The translations under genes and the position numbers were made by a program. Shown here piece after piece: positions 1 through 7,556 of a stretch of 64,000 nt of DNA. The notes beneath the pieces are model-generated. The model made no database searches and was not told where the DNA came from. It saw nothing but the letters and a program-made list of their open reading frames with translations. The DNA is from Pseudohoeflea suaedae. Its GTDB lineage: Bacteria > Pseudomonadota > Alphaproteobacteria > Rhizobiales > Rhizobiaceae. Position 1 is the stretch's first letter. Each line of letters opens with the position of its first letter. Location: positions 463,234-527,233 of the forward strand of contig NZ_SMSI01000003.1 in NCBI RefSeq assembly GCF_004354915.1, written 5' to 3'.

Positions 1-339
1 GTCTGCCTCTCCGGTCACGTAATAGCACTGCTGAACGGCCGGATCGTTCGTGAAGCTCCGCTTCGCCGCGTCGAGCAGATCGATCCGCTCGCTCTCGATG
101 TCCACTTCAACGACGATCGTCAGCGGGCGGCCCACCCTCTGAGGGTCAATGGCGGAATAATTTCCGACGATCACGCCCGTTTTCTGCATCTGCCGAATGC
201 GCCGGTGCACAGCCGCGGGCGACAGATTGACCTCCTCGCCAATAGTCCGCTGCGGCGTCGTATTGTCCCTCTGCAGTATCTCCAGAATGGCAAGATCAAA
301 TGAATCGAGCTTGCCGACGGATTTCCCGAGTGTGGCCAA
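1..339 (-). CDS. Lrp/AsnC-family transcriptional regulator (C-terminus cut by window edge)
   Basis: The visible 113 codons begin MATLGKSVGKLDSFDLAILE and continue through a winged helix-turn-helix typical of Lrp/AsnC proteins (QRTIGEEVNLSPAAVHRRI, about residues 30-48) into the start of the RAM ligand-binding domain (GRPLTIVVEVDIES). I place the start at a TTG (337-339 on the plus strand) because GGGAGG lies about 5 nt upstream and the N-terminus then matches family length. The gene runs off the left edge, so about 40-45 C-terminal residues are missing. It is divergent from the ABC importer at 847, but whether it controls that operon is not shown; a different operator-like site lies in the shared leader. 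The effector is unknown, as is usual for such paralogues. Confidence 0.85.
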   Translation of the reverse strand, partial: MATLGKSVGKLDSFDLAILEILQRDNTTPQRTIGEEVNLSPAAVHRRIRQMQKTGVIVGNYSAIDPQRVGRPLTIVVEVDIESERIDLLDAAKRSFTNDPAVQQCYYVTGEAD

Positions 340-846
340 GAAAGCCTCCCTTGTTCGAAGAAAATTTCAATACTCGCTCTGAATCGTCTGCCGTCAGCCT
401 GGCTGATGAAAGTAAATTTCATTTCCTAAACGACGAGAGCCTTCCTCGCCATTCCGCAGTGGGGTGGGTGGCGTCGCATCTCGCTCGCCTTTCGTCGAAG
501 CGGAAGGAAGCGCACCCCGACAGACAGGGATCAAGCTGCAAATGGCCGGGGTGGAGATATCACTCGCTCCGCAAAATGGTATTGTCATTGGTAGGATATA
601 AAGATAGGATGAATTTACCCGTCAACGATGTTGATGCGCAGAACGTAGAAGCCAAACTGCCGTGTTCTGGGTGCGAAGGTCAACAGATGGGAAGCAGGCC
701 TGCTATCCAAGAGAGGACTGCGGGGAATTTGTAGCTGTTGGTATGGCGGTACTGAACGGAGAAGTTGGCGGCGGGTCTTGTCCCCGGACGCTGCCGTGCA
801 GTGCCAGGTGCAGCATTTCGATAGACTTCGAAAGGGAGATGAAGAG
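340..846. other. 507-bp divergent intergenic region with long leader
   Basis: This is the only gene-free stretch over 300 bp in the window. It separates the divergent Lrp-type regulator from the ABC permease that starts at 847. I find no convincing coding sequence: the short open frames have no recognisable protein features. The one clear element is the AT-rich direct-repeat site at 590-611, leaving about 235 nt of leader before the permease. A substrate-binding protein gene would be expected at this place in many liv-type operons, but there is no trace of one. Confidence 0.6.
590..611. promoter_or_regulatory. Putative GntR operator, site E (ABC importer leader)
   Basis: The plus strand carries TAGGAT-ATAAAGA-TAGGAT, a direct repeat. 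Read on the minus strand it gives CATCCTATCTTTATATCC, which shares the core CTATCTTTA with site A (4342-4365) and CTATCTT with site C (near 15843). It lies about 235 bp before the first permease gene. That it binds the GntR protein at 23571 is inferred from the same motif in front of that gene and of the four other operons. Confidence 0.55.
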
Positions 847-1719
847 TTGGATCAACTACTTCAGCACCTCGTAAACACCATCATCATGGGCGGGACTTAT
901 GCTCTTCTCGGCATCGGCCTTACCCTGATCTTCGGTATTATGAGGATTGTCAATTTCACGCATGGCGAGCTTTACGCTTTCGGCGCGTACATGATGTACT
1001 TTTTCGCGACCATTCTCGGCATGAACTTCTTCGTGTCGATCGCCTTCGCGATCGCGGCGGGAATGCTGCTCGGCGCCATCATCGAATTTCTTCTTCTGCG
1101 GCCCAAGCGGGGCGCCGACATCGACACCACAATGCTGATCATGATCGGCGCCTGGATCGTGATGCAGAACACCGAGCATCTGGCTTGGGGCGGCATTGCC
1201 AAGTCGATCACGTCGCCGCTTCCGGAAGCGCCGCTCGTCATCGGTCCGGTCTCCGTTTCGTGGCTGCGCGTCATGGTTCTGGTGATCGCGCTGGCGTTGA
1301 TCGCGGCCAGCTACATGGTGATCAATCGCACCAAACTCGGCAAGGCGATGCGCGCGACCTTCCAAGACAGCGATACCGCGGCACTGATGGGGATCAACAT
1401 CAACTCCATCTACACCATGACCTTCGGCTTCGGTTCGGCGCTCGCCGCCGCTGCCGGCGCGCTGCTCGGTCCGGTCTTCGTCGTCACTCCGACGATGGGC
1501 GATCTGGCGTCGCTCAAGGCCTTTGCGATCGTCATTCTCGGCGGTCTCGGCAATATCACGGGGGCGGCCATCGGCGGCTTCATCCTGGCTTTTGCCGAGG
1601 AAATCGGGGCCGGCTACATCTCGTCGGGTTACCGCGACGCGATGGGCTTCGTCATCATCATCATCGTACTTCTGTTTAGGCCGACAGGTCTATTCGCCAA
1701 GGCGGAGCGTGTCGGATGA
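847..1719 (+). CDS. Branched-chain amino acid-type ABC transporter permease, LivH family
   Basis: A 290-residue inner-membrane permease of the LivH/BraD type (MGGTYALLGIGLTLIFGIMR, VNFTHGELYAFGAYMMY, LGGLGNITGAAIGG near the C-terminus) with about eight hydrophobic segments. I choose the TTG at 847 because AAGGGAG ends about 9 nt before it and the protein then begins MDQLLQHLVNTIIMGG, as family members do; an upstream in-frame TTG at 778 would add an unrelated hydrophilic tail. The stop overlaps the next gene by 4 bp (ATGA), so the two are translationally coupled. No substrate-binding protein gene is next to it. The substrate is unknown; the regulatory context points to the compound degraded by the F420-linked cluster rather than to leucine. 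Confidence 0.9.
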   Translation: MDQLLQHLVNTIIMGGTYALLGIGLTLIFGIMRIVNFTHGELYAFGAYMMYFFATILGMNFFVSIAFAIAAGMLLGAIIEFLLLRPKRGADIDTTMLIMIGAWIVMQNTEHLAWGGIAKSITSPLPEAPLVIGPVSVSWLRVMVLVIALALIAASYMVINRTKLGKAMRATFQDSDTAALMGININSIYTMTFGFGSALAAAAGALLGPVFVVTPTMGDLASLKAFAIVILGGLGNITGAAIGGFILAFAEEIGAGYISSGYRDAMGFVIIIIVLLFRPTGLFAKAERVG

Positions 1720-2795
1720 AACTGATAGCCTCTCTCTTGATCCTTGCCTTCTTCGCGACCGTGCCGCTGTGGCTGCAGGATCAGTACTACCTTCATACGC
1801 TGGTCGTGACGGGCATCTTCATGCTTGCCGCCATGAGCCTCAACCTGCTGCTCGGTTTCACCGGGCAGCTCAGCCTCGGCCACGTTGCCTTCTTCGGCAT
1901 CGGCGCTTATGTCAGCGCGCTGACCTCGCTCGGCTTCAGCGTGACCATATTCGGCATGCCGATCGTCCACGAGCCATGGCCGCCCTTCGTCGGGTTGATC
2001 TTCGGTGCGCTGGCGGCAGGCCTGTGCGGCTACCTGATCGGCAAGCTCGCCTTCCGGGTGCGCGGCGCCTACTTCGTCATCGTGACGATCAGTTTCGCCG
2101 AGGTGGTCCGTCTCGTTTCGCTCAACTGGGTCGAGTTGACCAACGGACCGCTTGCGCTGCCGGGAATTCCGCCGATGACCCTCGGTTTCGAATGGAGCGG
2201 CTACCTGACGCTCTGGGGCAAGGCGCAGAACTACTACTTCGTTCTCGCTGTGATCGTGCTGACCTATGTGCTGATCCGTCGGCTGGTCTACTCGCCCTAT
2301 GGCCGGGCGATGATCGCCCTTCGCGAGAATGAAACCCTCGCCGTCTCCGTTGGCATCAGCGTGACCAAATATCTGGTGCTCGCCGCGGTCTTCTCGGGCG
2401 CGCTGGCCGGTCTCGCCGGCGGTCTCTACGCCCACTACATCCAGATCATCGATCCGATGATCTTCATGTTTCTCAACACCGTCACCATGGTCATCATGGT
2501 CATCACCGGCGGCAAGGGCACGCTGGCCGGGCCGGTTGTCGGCGGGCTGATCTTCGGCATCGCGCCGGTCGTGCTGCGCAGCTATGTCGGGCCCGAGGTC
2601 CAGTGGATCCTCTACGGCGTGCTGATGATCCTGATCGTCTTCGTCCTGCCGGAAGGCATCGTCCCGGCGATCGAGCGCTGGTTCAACCGCGGCGGCGCAT
2701 CGCGCTCGCCGACCGGACGGGGCGCCTCCAGCGGCGGTTCGAGCGGCGACGGCTCGGCTCTCGCGCTGTCTGGTTCAGGAAAGGGGAATTCGTGA
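1716..2795 (+). CDS. Branched-chain amino acid-type ABC transporter permease, LivM family
   Basis: A 359-residue second permease subunit. It has the LivM signatures AAMSLNLLLGFTGQLSLGHVAFFGIGAYVSAL (residues about 38-70) and ITGGKGTLAGPVVGG (about 263-277), with roughly ten membrane segments. The C-terminus carries an extra glycine/serine-rich hydrophilic tail of about 35 residues (SRSPTGRGASSGGSSGDGSA), longer than in most relatives. The ATG overlaps the end of the LivH gene by 4 bp, and its own stop overlaps the start of the next ATPase gene, so it sits in the middle of a tight operon. It would form the heterodimeric channel with the preceding protein. Confidence 0.92.
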   Translation: MKLIASLLILAFFATVPLWLQDQYYLHTLVVTGIFMLAAMSLNLLLGFTGQLSLGHVAFFGIGAYVSALTSLGFSVTIFGMPIVHEPWPPFVGLIFGALAAGLCGYLIGKLAFRVRGAYFVIVTISFAEVVRLVSLNWVELTNGPLALPGIPPMTLGFEWSGYLTLWGKAQNYYFVLAVIVLTYVLIRRLVYSPYGRAMIALRENETLAVSVGISVTKYLVLAAVFSGALAGLAGGLYAHYIQIIDPMIFMFLNTVTMVIMVITGGKGTLAGPVVGGLIFGIAPVVLRSYVGPEVQWILYGVLMILIVFVLPEGIVPAIERWFNRGGASRSPTGRGASSGGSSGDGSALALSGSGKGNS

Positions 2796-3595
2796 TGGAC
2801 ACCAGTGTAGCAACATCCGCGTCCAAGCCGATCCTGTCGGTCGACCATGTCGCCGTGCAATTCGGCGGGCTGGTCGCGATCTCGGACATGTGCTTCGATG
2901 TGCACGAGGGAGAACTCGTCAGCCTGATCGGCCCCAACGGAGCCGGCAAGACGACGGCCTTCAACGTCATCACCGGGTTTCAGCGTCCCACACGGGGCAC
3001 CGTCACGTTCCGCGGCACCAGCCTCGAGGGGCTCAAGCCCCACGAGGTGACGGGACTCGGCCTCGTACGGACATTCCAGCGCACCAGCTTGTTCGAGAAG
3101 ATTTCCGTCTTCGACAACGTTCTCATTGGCCTTCATCGGCGGACGTCCCCGAGTCTCTTCGGAACGTTGCTGGGCTTGCCGAGGGAGCGCCGCGCCGAAG
3201 AGGCATTGCGCGAAGAGGCGTGGGAAACGCTGCGCCTCGTCGGAATCGAACATCAGGCGAACGAAGCGGGCGGGAGCCTGCCCTATGGGGACCAGCGTTT
3301 GCTGGGCGTCGCGCTGGCGCTTGCGGCCAATCCAAGCGCGCTCCTTCTCGATGAGCCGGTCTCCGGCATGAACGCTTCGGAGACCAGTCGTTTCATCGAG
3401 CTCCTCATGCGCCTGCGCAAGATGGGGAAGACGATCCTTTTGGTCGAGCACGACATGCCGATGGTGATGAAGATATCCGACCGGATCGTGGTGCTCAATT
3501 ATGGGCGCATCATCGCCAACGGTACCCCAACCGAAATCCAGAACAACCCGGAAGTGATTGCCGCTTACCTGGGCGGAGGCGTCAAGAATGCTTGA
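2795..3595 (+). CDS. ABC transporter ATP-binding protein, LivG family
   Basis: A 266-residue ATPase with Walker A GPNGAGKT (residues about 46-53), a LivG-type insertion, Walker B LLLDEP and switch histidine in LLVEHDMPMV. The signature loop reads GGSLPYGDQRLLGVALAL, where LSYGxQR is normal for LivG proteins. The chosen ATG shares its A with the TGA of the upstream permease; a GTG 3 bp earlier is possible, and AAGGGGAATTC lies just upstream as a ribosome-binding site. With the LivF protein it would form the cytoplasmic ATPase dimer of the importer. Confidence 0.92.
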   Translation: MDTSVATSASKPILSVDHVAVQFGGLVAISDMCFDVHEGELVSLIGPNGAGKTTAFNVITGFQRPTRGTVTFRGTSLEGLKPHEVTGLGLVRTFQRTSLFEKISVFDNVLIGLHRRTSPSLFGTLLGLPRERRAEEALREEAWETLRLVGIEHQANEAGGSLPYGDQRLLGVALALAANPSALLLDEPVSGMNASETSRFIELLMRLRKMGKTILLVEHDMPMVMKISDRIVVLNYGRIIANGTPTEIQNNPEVIAAYLGGGVKNA

Positions 3596-4304
3596 GATCA
3601 AAAACCTCGTCTGCCGTTACGGAAAGGTCACCGCGCTCGACGGAATCTCTCTCAAGGTGCCGGCCAAGCAACTGGTCGTGCTGGTGGGCGCCAATGGCGC
3701 CGGCAAGAGCACGACGTTGCGCGCGATTTCCGGTCTGGTACCGGCAGCTTCGGGCCAGATCATCTTCGACGGTGAGGACATCACCGGAATGGCAGCCGGA
3801 AAAATCCTCGCCAAGGGAATTGCTCACTGCCCCGAAGGCCGACGCGTCTTCGGTGAGATGTCGGTGCTGGAAAATCTGGAGATCGGGGCCTATCTGCGCC
3901 ACGATGCCAAAGCCATCCAGAGCGATGTCGACCGGATCTTCCACCTGTTTCCGCGCCTCGCCGAACGGCGGGCGCAGGTGGCCGGCACGCTTTCGGGCGG
4001 CGAACAGCAGATGTTGGCGATCGGGCGGGCAATGATGTCCCGGCCGAAGCTGATCATGTTCGACGAGCCCTCGCTTGGGCTTGCGCCGAACATCGTCGAG
4101 CAGACCTTCCACATCATCCAGGAAATCCGGGATTCCGGGACAACGGTGATGATGGTGGAGCAAAACGCGTTCGCCGCACTCGACATGTGCAGCTACGCCT
4201 ACCTCCTGGAGGCAGGCTCCATGGTGCTCGAGGGAGAGGGGCAGGACCTCATCTCCAACCCGCATGTGCGGGAGGCCTATCTGGGGGCGGGCGTTCACGC
4301 CTGA
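3588..4304 (+). CDS. ABC transporter ATP-binding protein, LivF family
   Basis: A 238-residue ATPase with Walker A GANGAGKST, signature LSGGEQQMLAIGRAMMSRPK, Walker B LIMFDEPSLGLAP and the MMVEQN switch region, all characteristic of LivF. It begins MLEIKNLVCRYGK, 8 bp inside the end of the LivG gene, and closes the importer operon (HMGF order, no K). The next 130 bp carry operator site A and a large inverted repeat rather than a classical U-tailed terminator. Confidence 0.93.
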   Translation: MLEIKNLVCRYGKVTALDGISLKVPAKQLVVLVGANGAGKSTTLRAISGLVPAASGQIIFDGEDITGMAAGKILAKGIAHCPEGRRVFGEMSVLENLEIGAYLRHDAKAIQSDVDRIFHLFPRLAERRAQVAGTLSGGEQQMLAIGRAMMSRPKLIMFDEPSLGLAPNIVEQTFHIIQEIRDSGTTVMMVEQNAFAALDMCSYAYLLEAGSMVLEGEGQDLISNPHVREAYLGAGVHA

Positions 4305-4318
4305 GCCCTGCCGAGTGC

Positions 4319-4386
4319 ACCGCCGCGCGAGATAGTATTTGCACTATCATTCTAAAGATAGTATCAATATGGCCTCGCGCGGCGGT
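4319..4386. repeat. 13-bp perfect inverted repeat enclosing operator site A
   Basis: ACCGCCGCGCGAG at 4319-4331 is exactly repeated in inverse as CTCGCGCGGCGGT at 4374-4386. The arms are pure GC-type sequence and enclose 42 bp of AT-rich DNA that holds the operator half-sites. In RNA this would be a 13-bp stem with a long loop after livF; in DNA it could extrude as a cruciform. There is no T-run after the right arm, so simple intrinsic termination is not obvious. Confidence 0.7.
4331..4365. promoter_or_regulatory. Putative GntR operator, site A (F420 operon), triple half-site
   Basis: Three half-sites lie in a row: GATAGT (4331-4336), ACTATC (4343-4348) and GATAGT (4357-4362). The middle one forms a perfect palindrome with each neighbour (GATAGT-N6-ACTATC and ACTATC-N8-GATAGT). 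CTATCATTCTA is shared exactly with site D at 18858-18868. The site lies about 80-115 bp before npdG. Binding by the GntR regulator is inferred. Confidence 0.6.
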
Positions 4387-4446
4387 CGAGTTTGTCGTCG
4401 CCGGATACAGGCAGTCGCTGCACTCGAGGCAACAGGTAGGACAGAC

Positions 4447-5112
4447 ATGACTCACACTTCATCACCCGTCATCGGCATCATCGGTGGAACCGGCGACCTC
4501 GGTTCCGGACTGGCACGGGCCTGGGCGAAAGCCGGGTATGCCGTGATCATCGGCTCGCGTACTGCCGACAAGGCTCAGGCGGTTGCCGCCGAATTGGGTG
4601 AGGGGGTCACCGGCCGCGACAATCTCGGTGCCGCCGAAGGCGCGGACGTGGTGGTGCTCGCTGTTCCCTTTGCCAATCACAATTCGACGCTGAGCGAAAT
4701 CCGCGAGGCCGTACAGGGCAAGATCCTGGTGGATGCCGCCGTTCCCCTCGTGCCACCGAAGGTTTCCCGTGTCCAGCTTCCCGCTGAAGGATCGGCCGCC
4801 CAGATCGCACAGGATCTGCTGGGTGAAGGTGTGAAGGTCGTCTCGGCGTTTCACAATGTCGGCGCGGCAAAGCTTCACAAGGGCGGCCGCGCCGATTGCG
4901 ACGTTCTCGTCTTCAGCGATGACAAGGATGCCCGCAATCTGGTCATCAAACTTGCCGGGGCTGTTGCCAACCGCGGCGTTGGCGGCGGCGTGCTGGCCAA
5001 CTCGGCGGCGGCGGAAGCGCTGACATCCGTGCTCATCTGGATCAACCGGAACTACAAGGTTCTGGGTGCCGGCATCGCCATTACCGGTCTGGACGACGCG
5101 GCGCAGGCCTGA
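4447..5112 (+). CDS. npdG: NADPH:F420 oxidoreductase (NpdG/Fno-type)
   Basis: A 221-residue Rossmann protein that starts with the dinucleotide motif GIIGGTGDLGSGLARAWAKAG (residues about 9-29) followed by GSRTADKA, where S and R would bind the 2'-phosphate of NADP. ADVVVLAVPF, VVSAFHNVGA and the C-terminal segment with paired catalytic-pocket residues are typical of NADPH-dependent F420 reductases. The reaction is hydride transfer between NADPH and F420, here probably NADPH to F420 because the regulon also encodes an NADPH-forming transhydrogenase and an F420-type LLM enzyme. The ATG at 4447 is preceded by AGGTAGGACAG. It is the first gene of the F420 operon. Paralogous family members act on other ketoacids, but the cof neighbours make the F420 role strong. 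Confidence 0.88.
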   Translation: MTHTSSPVIGIIGGTGDLGSGLARAWAKAGYAVIIGSRTADKAQAVAAELGEGVTGRDNLGAAEGADVVVLAVPFANHNSTLSEIREAVQGKILVDAAVPLVPPKVSRVQLPAEGSAAQIAQDLLGEGVKVVSAFHNVGAAKLHKGGRADCDVLVFSDDKDARNLVIKLAGAVANRGVGGGVLANSAAAEALTSVLIWINRNYKVLGAGIAITGLDDAAQA

Positions 5113-5116
5113 TTCC

Positions 5117-5887
5117 ATGCGCGCGCCCCAGTCTCTCTCTCTTCATGCCCTGCGGGATATTCCGCTGGTGGAGCCCGGCGACGATCTCGCGGACTGCCTG
5201 ATCGCAGCGTTGCGGGACAGCGGGCAAGTGCCGATGGACGGCGACATTCTGGTCATCGCCCAGAAGATCGTCTCCAAGGCGGAGGGGCGCTATGTGAGCC
5301 TCGATACGGTCACGCCTTCCGAGCGGGCGGTGGAACTCGCCGAACGTCTCGGCAAGGATCCGCGCCATGTCGAGGTCGTGCTTTCGGAATCCTCCGAAGT
5401 GGTCAAGGTGGGGCCGCAGGTTATCGTCGTTGCCCATCGACTGGGCTTCGTCATGGCCAATGCCGGTATCGACGAATCCAACATCAGTCATGAGAAGGGC
5501 GCGCGCGTGCTGCTTCTGCCGCGCGATCCCGACGCTTCGGCGCAAGCTCTGAAGGCACGGCTGGATGCGGCCTTCGGCGTTTCGCTCGGCATCATCATCG
5601 CCGACAGTTTCGGCAGGCCGTGGCGCAATGGCATTGTCGGCGTGGCGATCGGCGCGGCCGGCGTTCCCTCGGTGATCGACGAGGCGGGAGTGAAGGATCT
5701 GTTCGGCCGCGAATTGCGGGTTACCGAAGTGGCTGCCGCCGACGAACTGGCTTCCGCGGCCTCCCTGCTGATGGGGCAGGCCGGGCAGGGGCTGCCTGCC
5801 GTGCTGGTACGCGGATTTGCATCGCCCGCGCCGCCGAAGCCCGCCTCCGCCCTTGTGCGTGACCGGGCCCGGGACATGTTCCGATGA
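5117..5887 (+). CDS. cofE: Coenzyme F420-0:L-glutamate ligase (CofE)
   Basis: A 256-residue stand-alone CofE (FbiB N-terminal domain) that adds glutamates to F420-0 with GTP. Recognisable segments are DIPLVEPGDDLADCL, GDILVIAQKIVSKAEGR (residues about 40-56), FVMANAGIDESN, DSFGRPWRNGIVGVAIG (about 160-178) and the DELASAASLLMGQ C-terminal stretch. It lacks the FMN-dependent C-terminal domain that actinobacterial FbiB uses to reduce dehydro-F420-0. It starts 5 bp after npdG and overlaps cofD by 4 bp (ATGA). The missing reductase domain suggests either a precursor that needs no reduction (phospholactate or phosphoglycerate type) or a separate reductase elsewhere. Confidence 0.93.
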   Translation: MRAPQSLSLHALRDIPLVEPGDDLADCLIAALRDSGQVPMDGDILVIAQKIVSKAEGRYVSLDTVTPSERAVELAERLGKDPRHVEVVLSESSEVVKVGPQVIVVAHRLGFVMANAGIDESNISHEKGARVLLLPRDPDASAQALKARLDAAFGVSLGIIIADSFGRPWRNGIVGVAIGAAGVPSVIDEAGVKDLFGRELRVTEVAAADELASAASLLMGQAGQGLPAVLVRGFASPAPPKPASALVRDRARDMFR

Positions 5888-6873
5888 GTGCGCCCGCGAA
5901 AGCCCTTGGAGAGCAGGGTACGGTCGTCGCCCTTTGCGGTGGCGTGGGCGGCGCCAAGCTCGCCTTCGGCCTGTCGCACCTGCTCGGCGAGCGGTTGACG
6001 GTGATCGTCAATACCGGCGACGACTTCGAACATCTCGGCCTGCATATCTCGCCGGACATCGACACCGTGCTCTACACGCTTTCGGACCGTGCCAACCGCG
6101 AACTCGGCTGGGGACGGAAGGACGAGAGCTGGAATTTCATGAAGGCGCTCGCGGAAATCGGCGGCGAGGGCTGGTTTCAGCTCGGCGACCGTGACCTCGC
6201 CCTGCATGTCGAGCGGACCCGGCGGATGCGTGCCGGCGACCGGCTGACTGATATCGTCGTGGATTTTGCGCGGCGCTTTGCCATTCCCTCGCGCATTCTG
6301 CCGATGAGCGATGATGCGGTCCGCACCAGTGTGGTGACGCGGGACGAAGGGGTGCTGCCGTTCCAGCGCTATTTCGTAGAACGGCGCTGCCAGCCGGTTG
6401 TCGAGGAGGTCCAATTCCAAGGAGCAGATTCCGCCCGGATGTCGGCGGAGGTGGAGGCAGCCCTGTCTTCGGCCGATCTGCGGGCGGTGATCGTTTGTCC
6501 GTCGAACCCCTATCTGAGCATCGATCCTCTGCTCTCGGTGCCGGGCATCAGCCAGCTTCTCGCCGATGCGTCCGCTCCGGTCGTCGCGGTGTCGCCCATC
6601 ATTGGCGGGCAGGCGGTGAAGGGCCCGACCGCGAAAATCATGAGCGAACTCGGGATACCCGCGACGAACGCGACAATCGCCGATCACTACGGCGATCTCA
6701 TTGACGGCCTCATGATCGATGAGGCCGACGCGGCGGAGATCGGACAGCTCGCTGTTCGCGCGACAATATCCGCCACATTGATGCGCACCGACGACGACAG
6801 GTGCCGTCTGGCGGAGGACGTTCTGGCTTTTGCCGAGACCCTGGCCGAGACGGGATCAGGGAGGCGTCCATGA
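5884..6873 (+). CDS. cofD: 2-phospho-L-lactate transferase-type enzyme (CofD)
   Basis: A 329-residue CofD/FbiA family protein that transfers the activated phospho-acid onto the deazaflavin FO, making (dehydro) F420-0. Family hallmarks are VVALCGGVGGAKLAFGL at the N-terminus, NTGDDFEHLGLHISPDIDTVLYTLS (residues about 43-67), GWFQLGDRDLA, and CPSNPYLSIDPLLSVPGI and SPIIGGQAVKGPTAKIM in the C-terminal half. It overlaps the neighbours on both sides by 4 bp, so expression is coupled in the order cofE-cofD-cofC. Which acid (phospholactate, phosphoenolpyruvate or 3-phosphoglycerate) is used cannot be read from the sequence. Confidence 0.95.
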   Translation: MSAPAKALGEQGTVVALCGGVGGAKLAFGLSHLLGERLTVIVNTGDDFEHLGLHISPDIDTVLYTLSDRANRELGWGRKDESWNFMKALAEIGGEGWFQLGDRDLALHVERTRRMRAGDRLTDIVVDFARRFAIPSRILPMSDDAVRTSVVTRDEGVLPFQRYFVERRCQPVVEEVQFQGADSARMSAEVEAALSSADLRAVIVCPSNPYLSIDPLLSVPGISQLLADASAPVVAVSPIIGGQAVKGPTAKIMSELGIPATNATIADHYGDLIDGLMIDEADAAEIGQLAVRATISATLMRTDDDRCRLAEDVLAFAETLAETGSGRRP

Positions 6874-7556
6874 GCGGCAACTGGGCCATCGTGCCGGTCA
6901 AGCGGCTCGAGCACGCCAAATCGCGGTTGGCATTGGTGCTCGATGCGCAGGAGCGGCGCCAACTTGTCCGCGCGATGCTTAGCGACGTTCTCGATACGCT
7001 GCTTCGGGTGAGCCAGCTCGATGGAATTGTCGTCGTCACCAGCGACGGCGAGGTTTCGCGCCTTGCACGGCAGGCCGGGGCGCACCTCGTGCCGGACATT
7101 CGTGAAGCAGGAACCAACGAAGCCGTGCGGCAGGGCCTTGCCTGGCTCGGGTCGCAACAAAACGGGTGCCGGCTGATCATGCCGGCCGACATCCCGTTTC
7201 TGACGCCGGGAGAGGTCGCCAACGTCATTTCGTCGCTGCGCAGTCATGACGTCGCGCTGGTGCCCGCGCTTCGCGACGGTGGCACGAACATACTGGGGCT
7301 GCGTTGTCCGGCGCGCATAGAAGCCGCCTTCGGCGAGGAAAGTTTCGCCCGGCATCTGGCGGCGGCACGCGCGGCCGCCATCACCCCCGCGATCCTCGAT
7401 CTCGATGGCGCGGGACACGATATCGACGTTCCCACGGACCTCTTCCACAGCTCCGGCGGAGAAGGGGGCGCACGCACACGTGCGGTGCTTTCGCAGCTGT
7501 CGTGCGGCAATCCCGTGCCTGTGGCGGTCTGGATGAATGAGGAGTTGGAATCATGA
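6870..7556 (+). CDS. cofC: Phospho-acid guanylyltransferase for F420 side chain (CofC)
   Basis: A 228-residue CofC/FbiD nucleotidyltransferase that activates a phospho-acid with GTP for CofD. It starts AIVPVKRLEHAKSRLALVL, the family's P-loop-like nucleotide-binding segment, and contains DGIVVVTSDGEVSRLARQAGA, MPADIPFLTP (metal-binding aspartate) and LRDGGTNILGLRCP. In a few proteobacteria CofC prefers 3-phospho-D-glycerate and makes the F420 variant 3PG-F420; the residues that decide this cannot be judged here without an alignment. The ATG sits in an ATGA overlap with cofD, and its stop overlaps fbiC in the same way. About 25 extra C-terminal residues (GGARTRAVLSQLSCG onward) look unconserved. 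Confidence 0.9.
   Translation: MSGNWAIVPVKRLEHAKSRLALVLDAQERRQLVRAMLSDVLDTLLRVSQLDGIVVVTSDGEVSRLARQAGAHLVPDIREAGTNEAVRQGLAWLGSQQNGCRLIMPADIPFLTPGEVANVISSLRSHDVALVPALRDGGTNILGLRCPARIEAAFGEESFARHLAAARAAAITPAILDLDGAGHDIDVPTDLFHSSGGEGGARTRAVLSQLSCGNPVPVAVWMNEELES

Noticed and set aside
340..734. Small open frames in the leader of the first ABC importer as a missing binding protein or small protein
   Set aside because: They are short, overlap each other in several frames, and show neither signal peptide nor binding-protein motifs.
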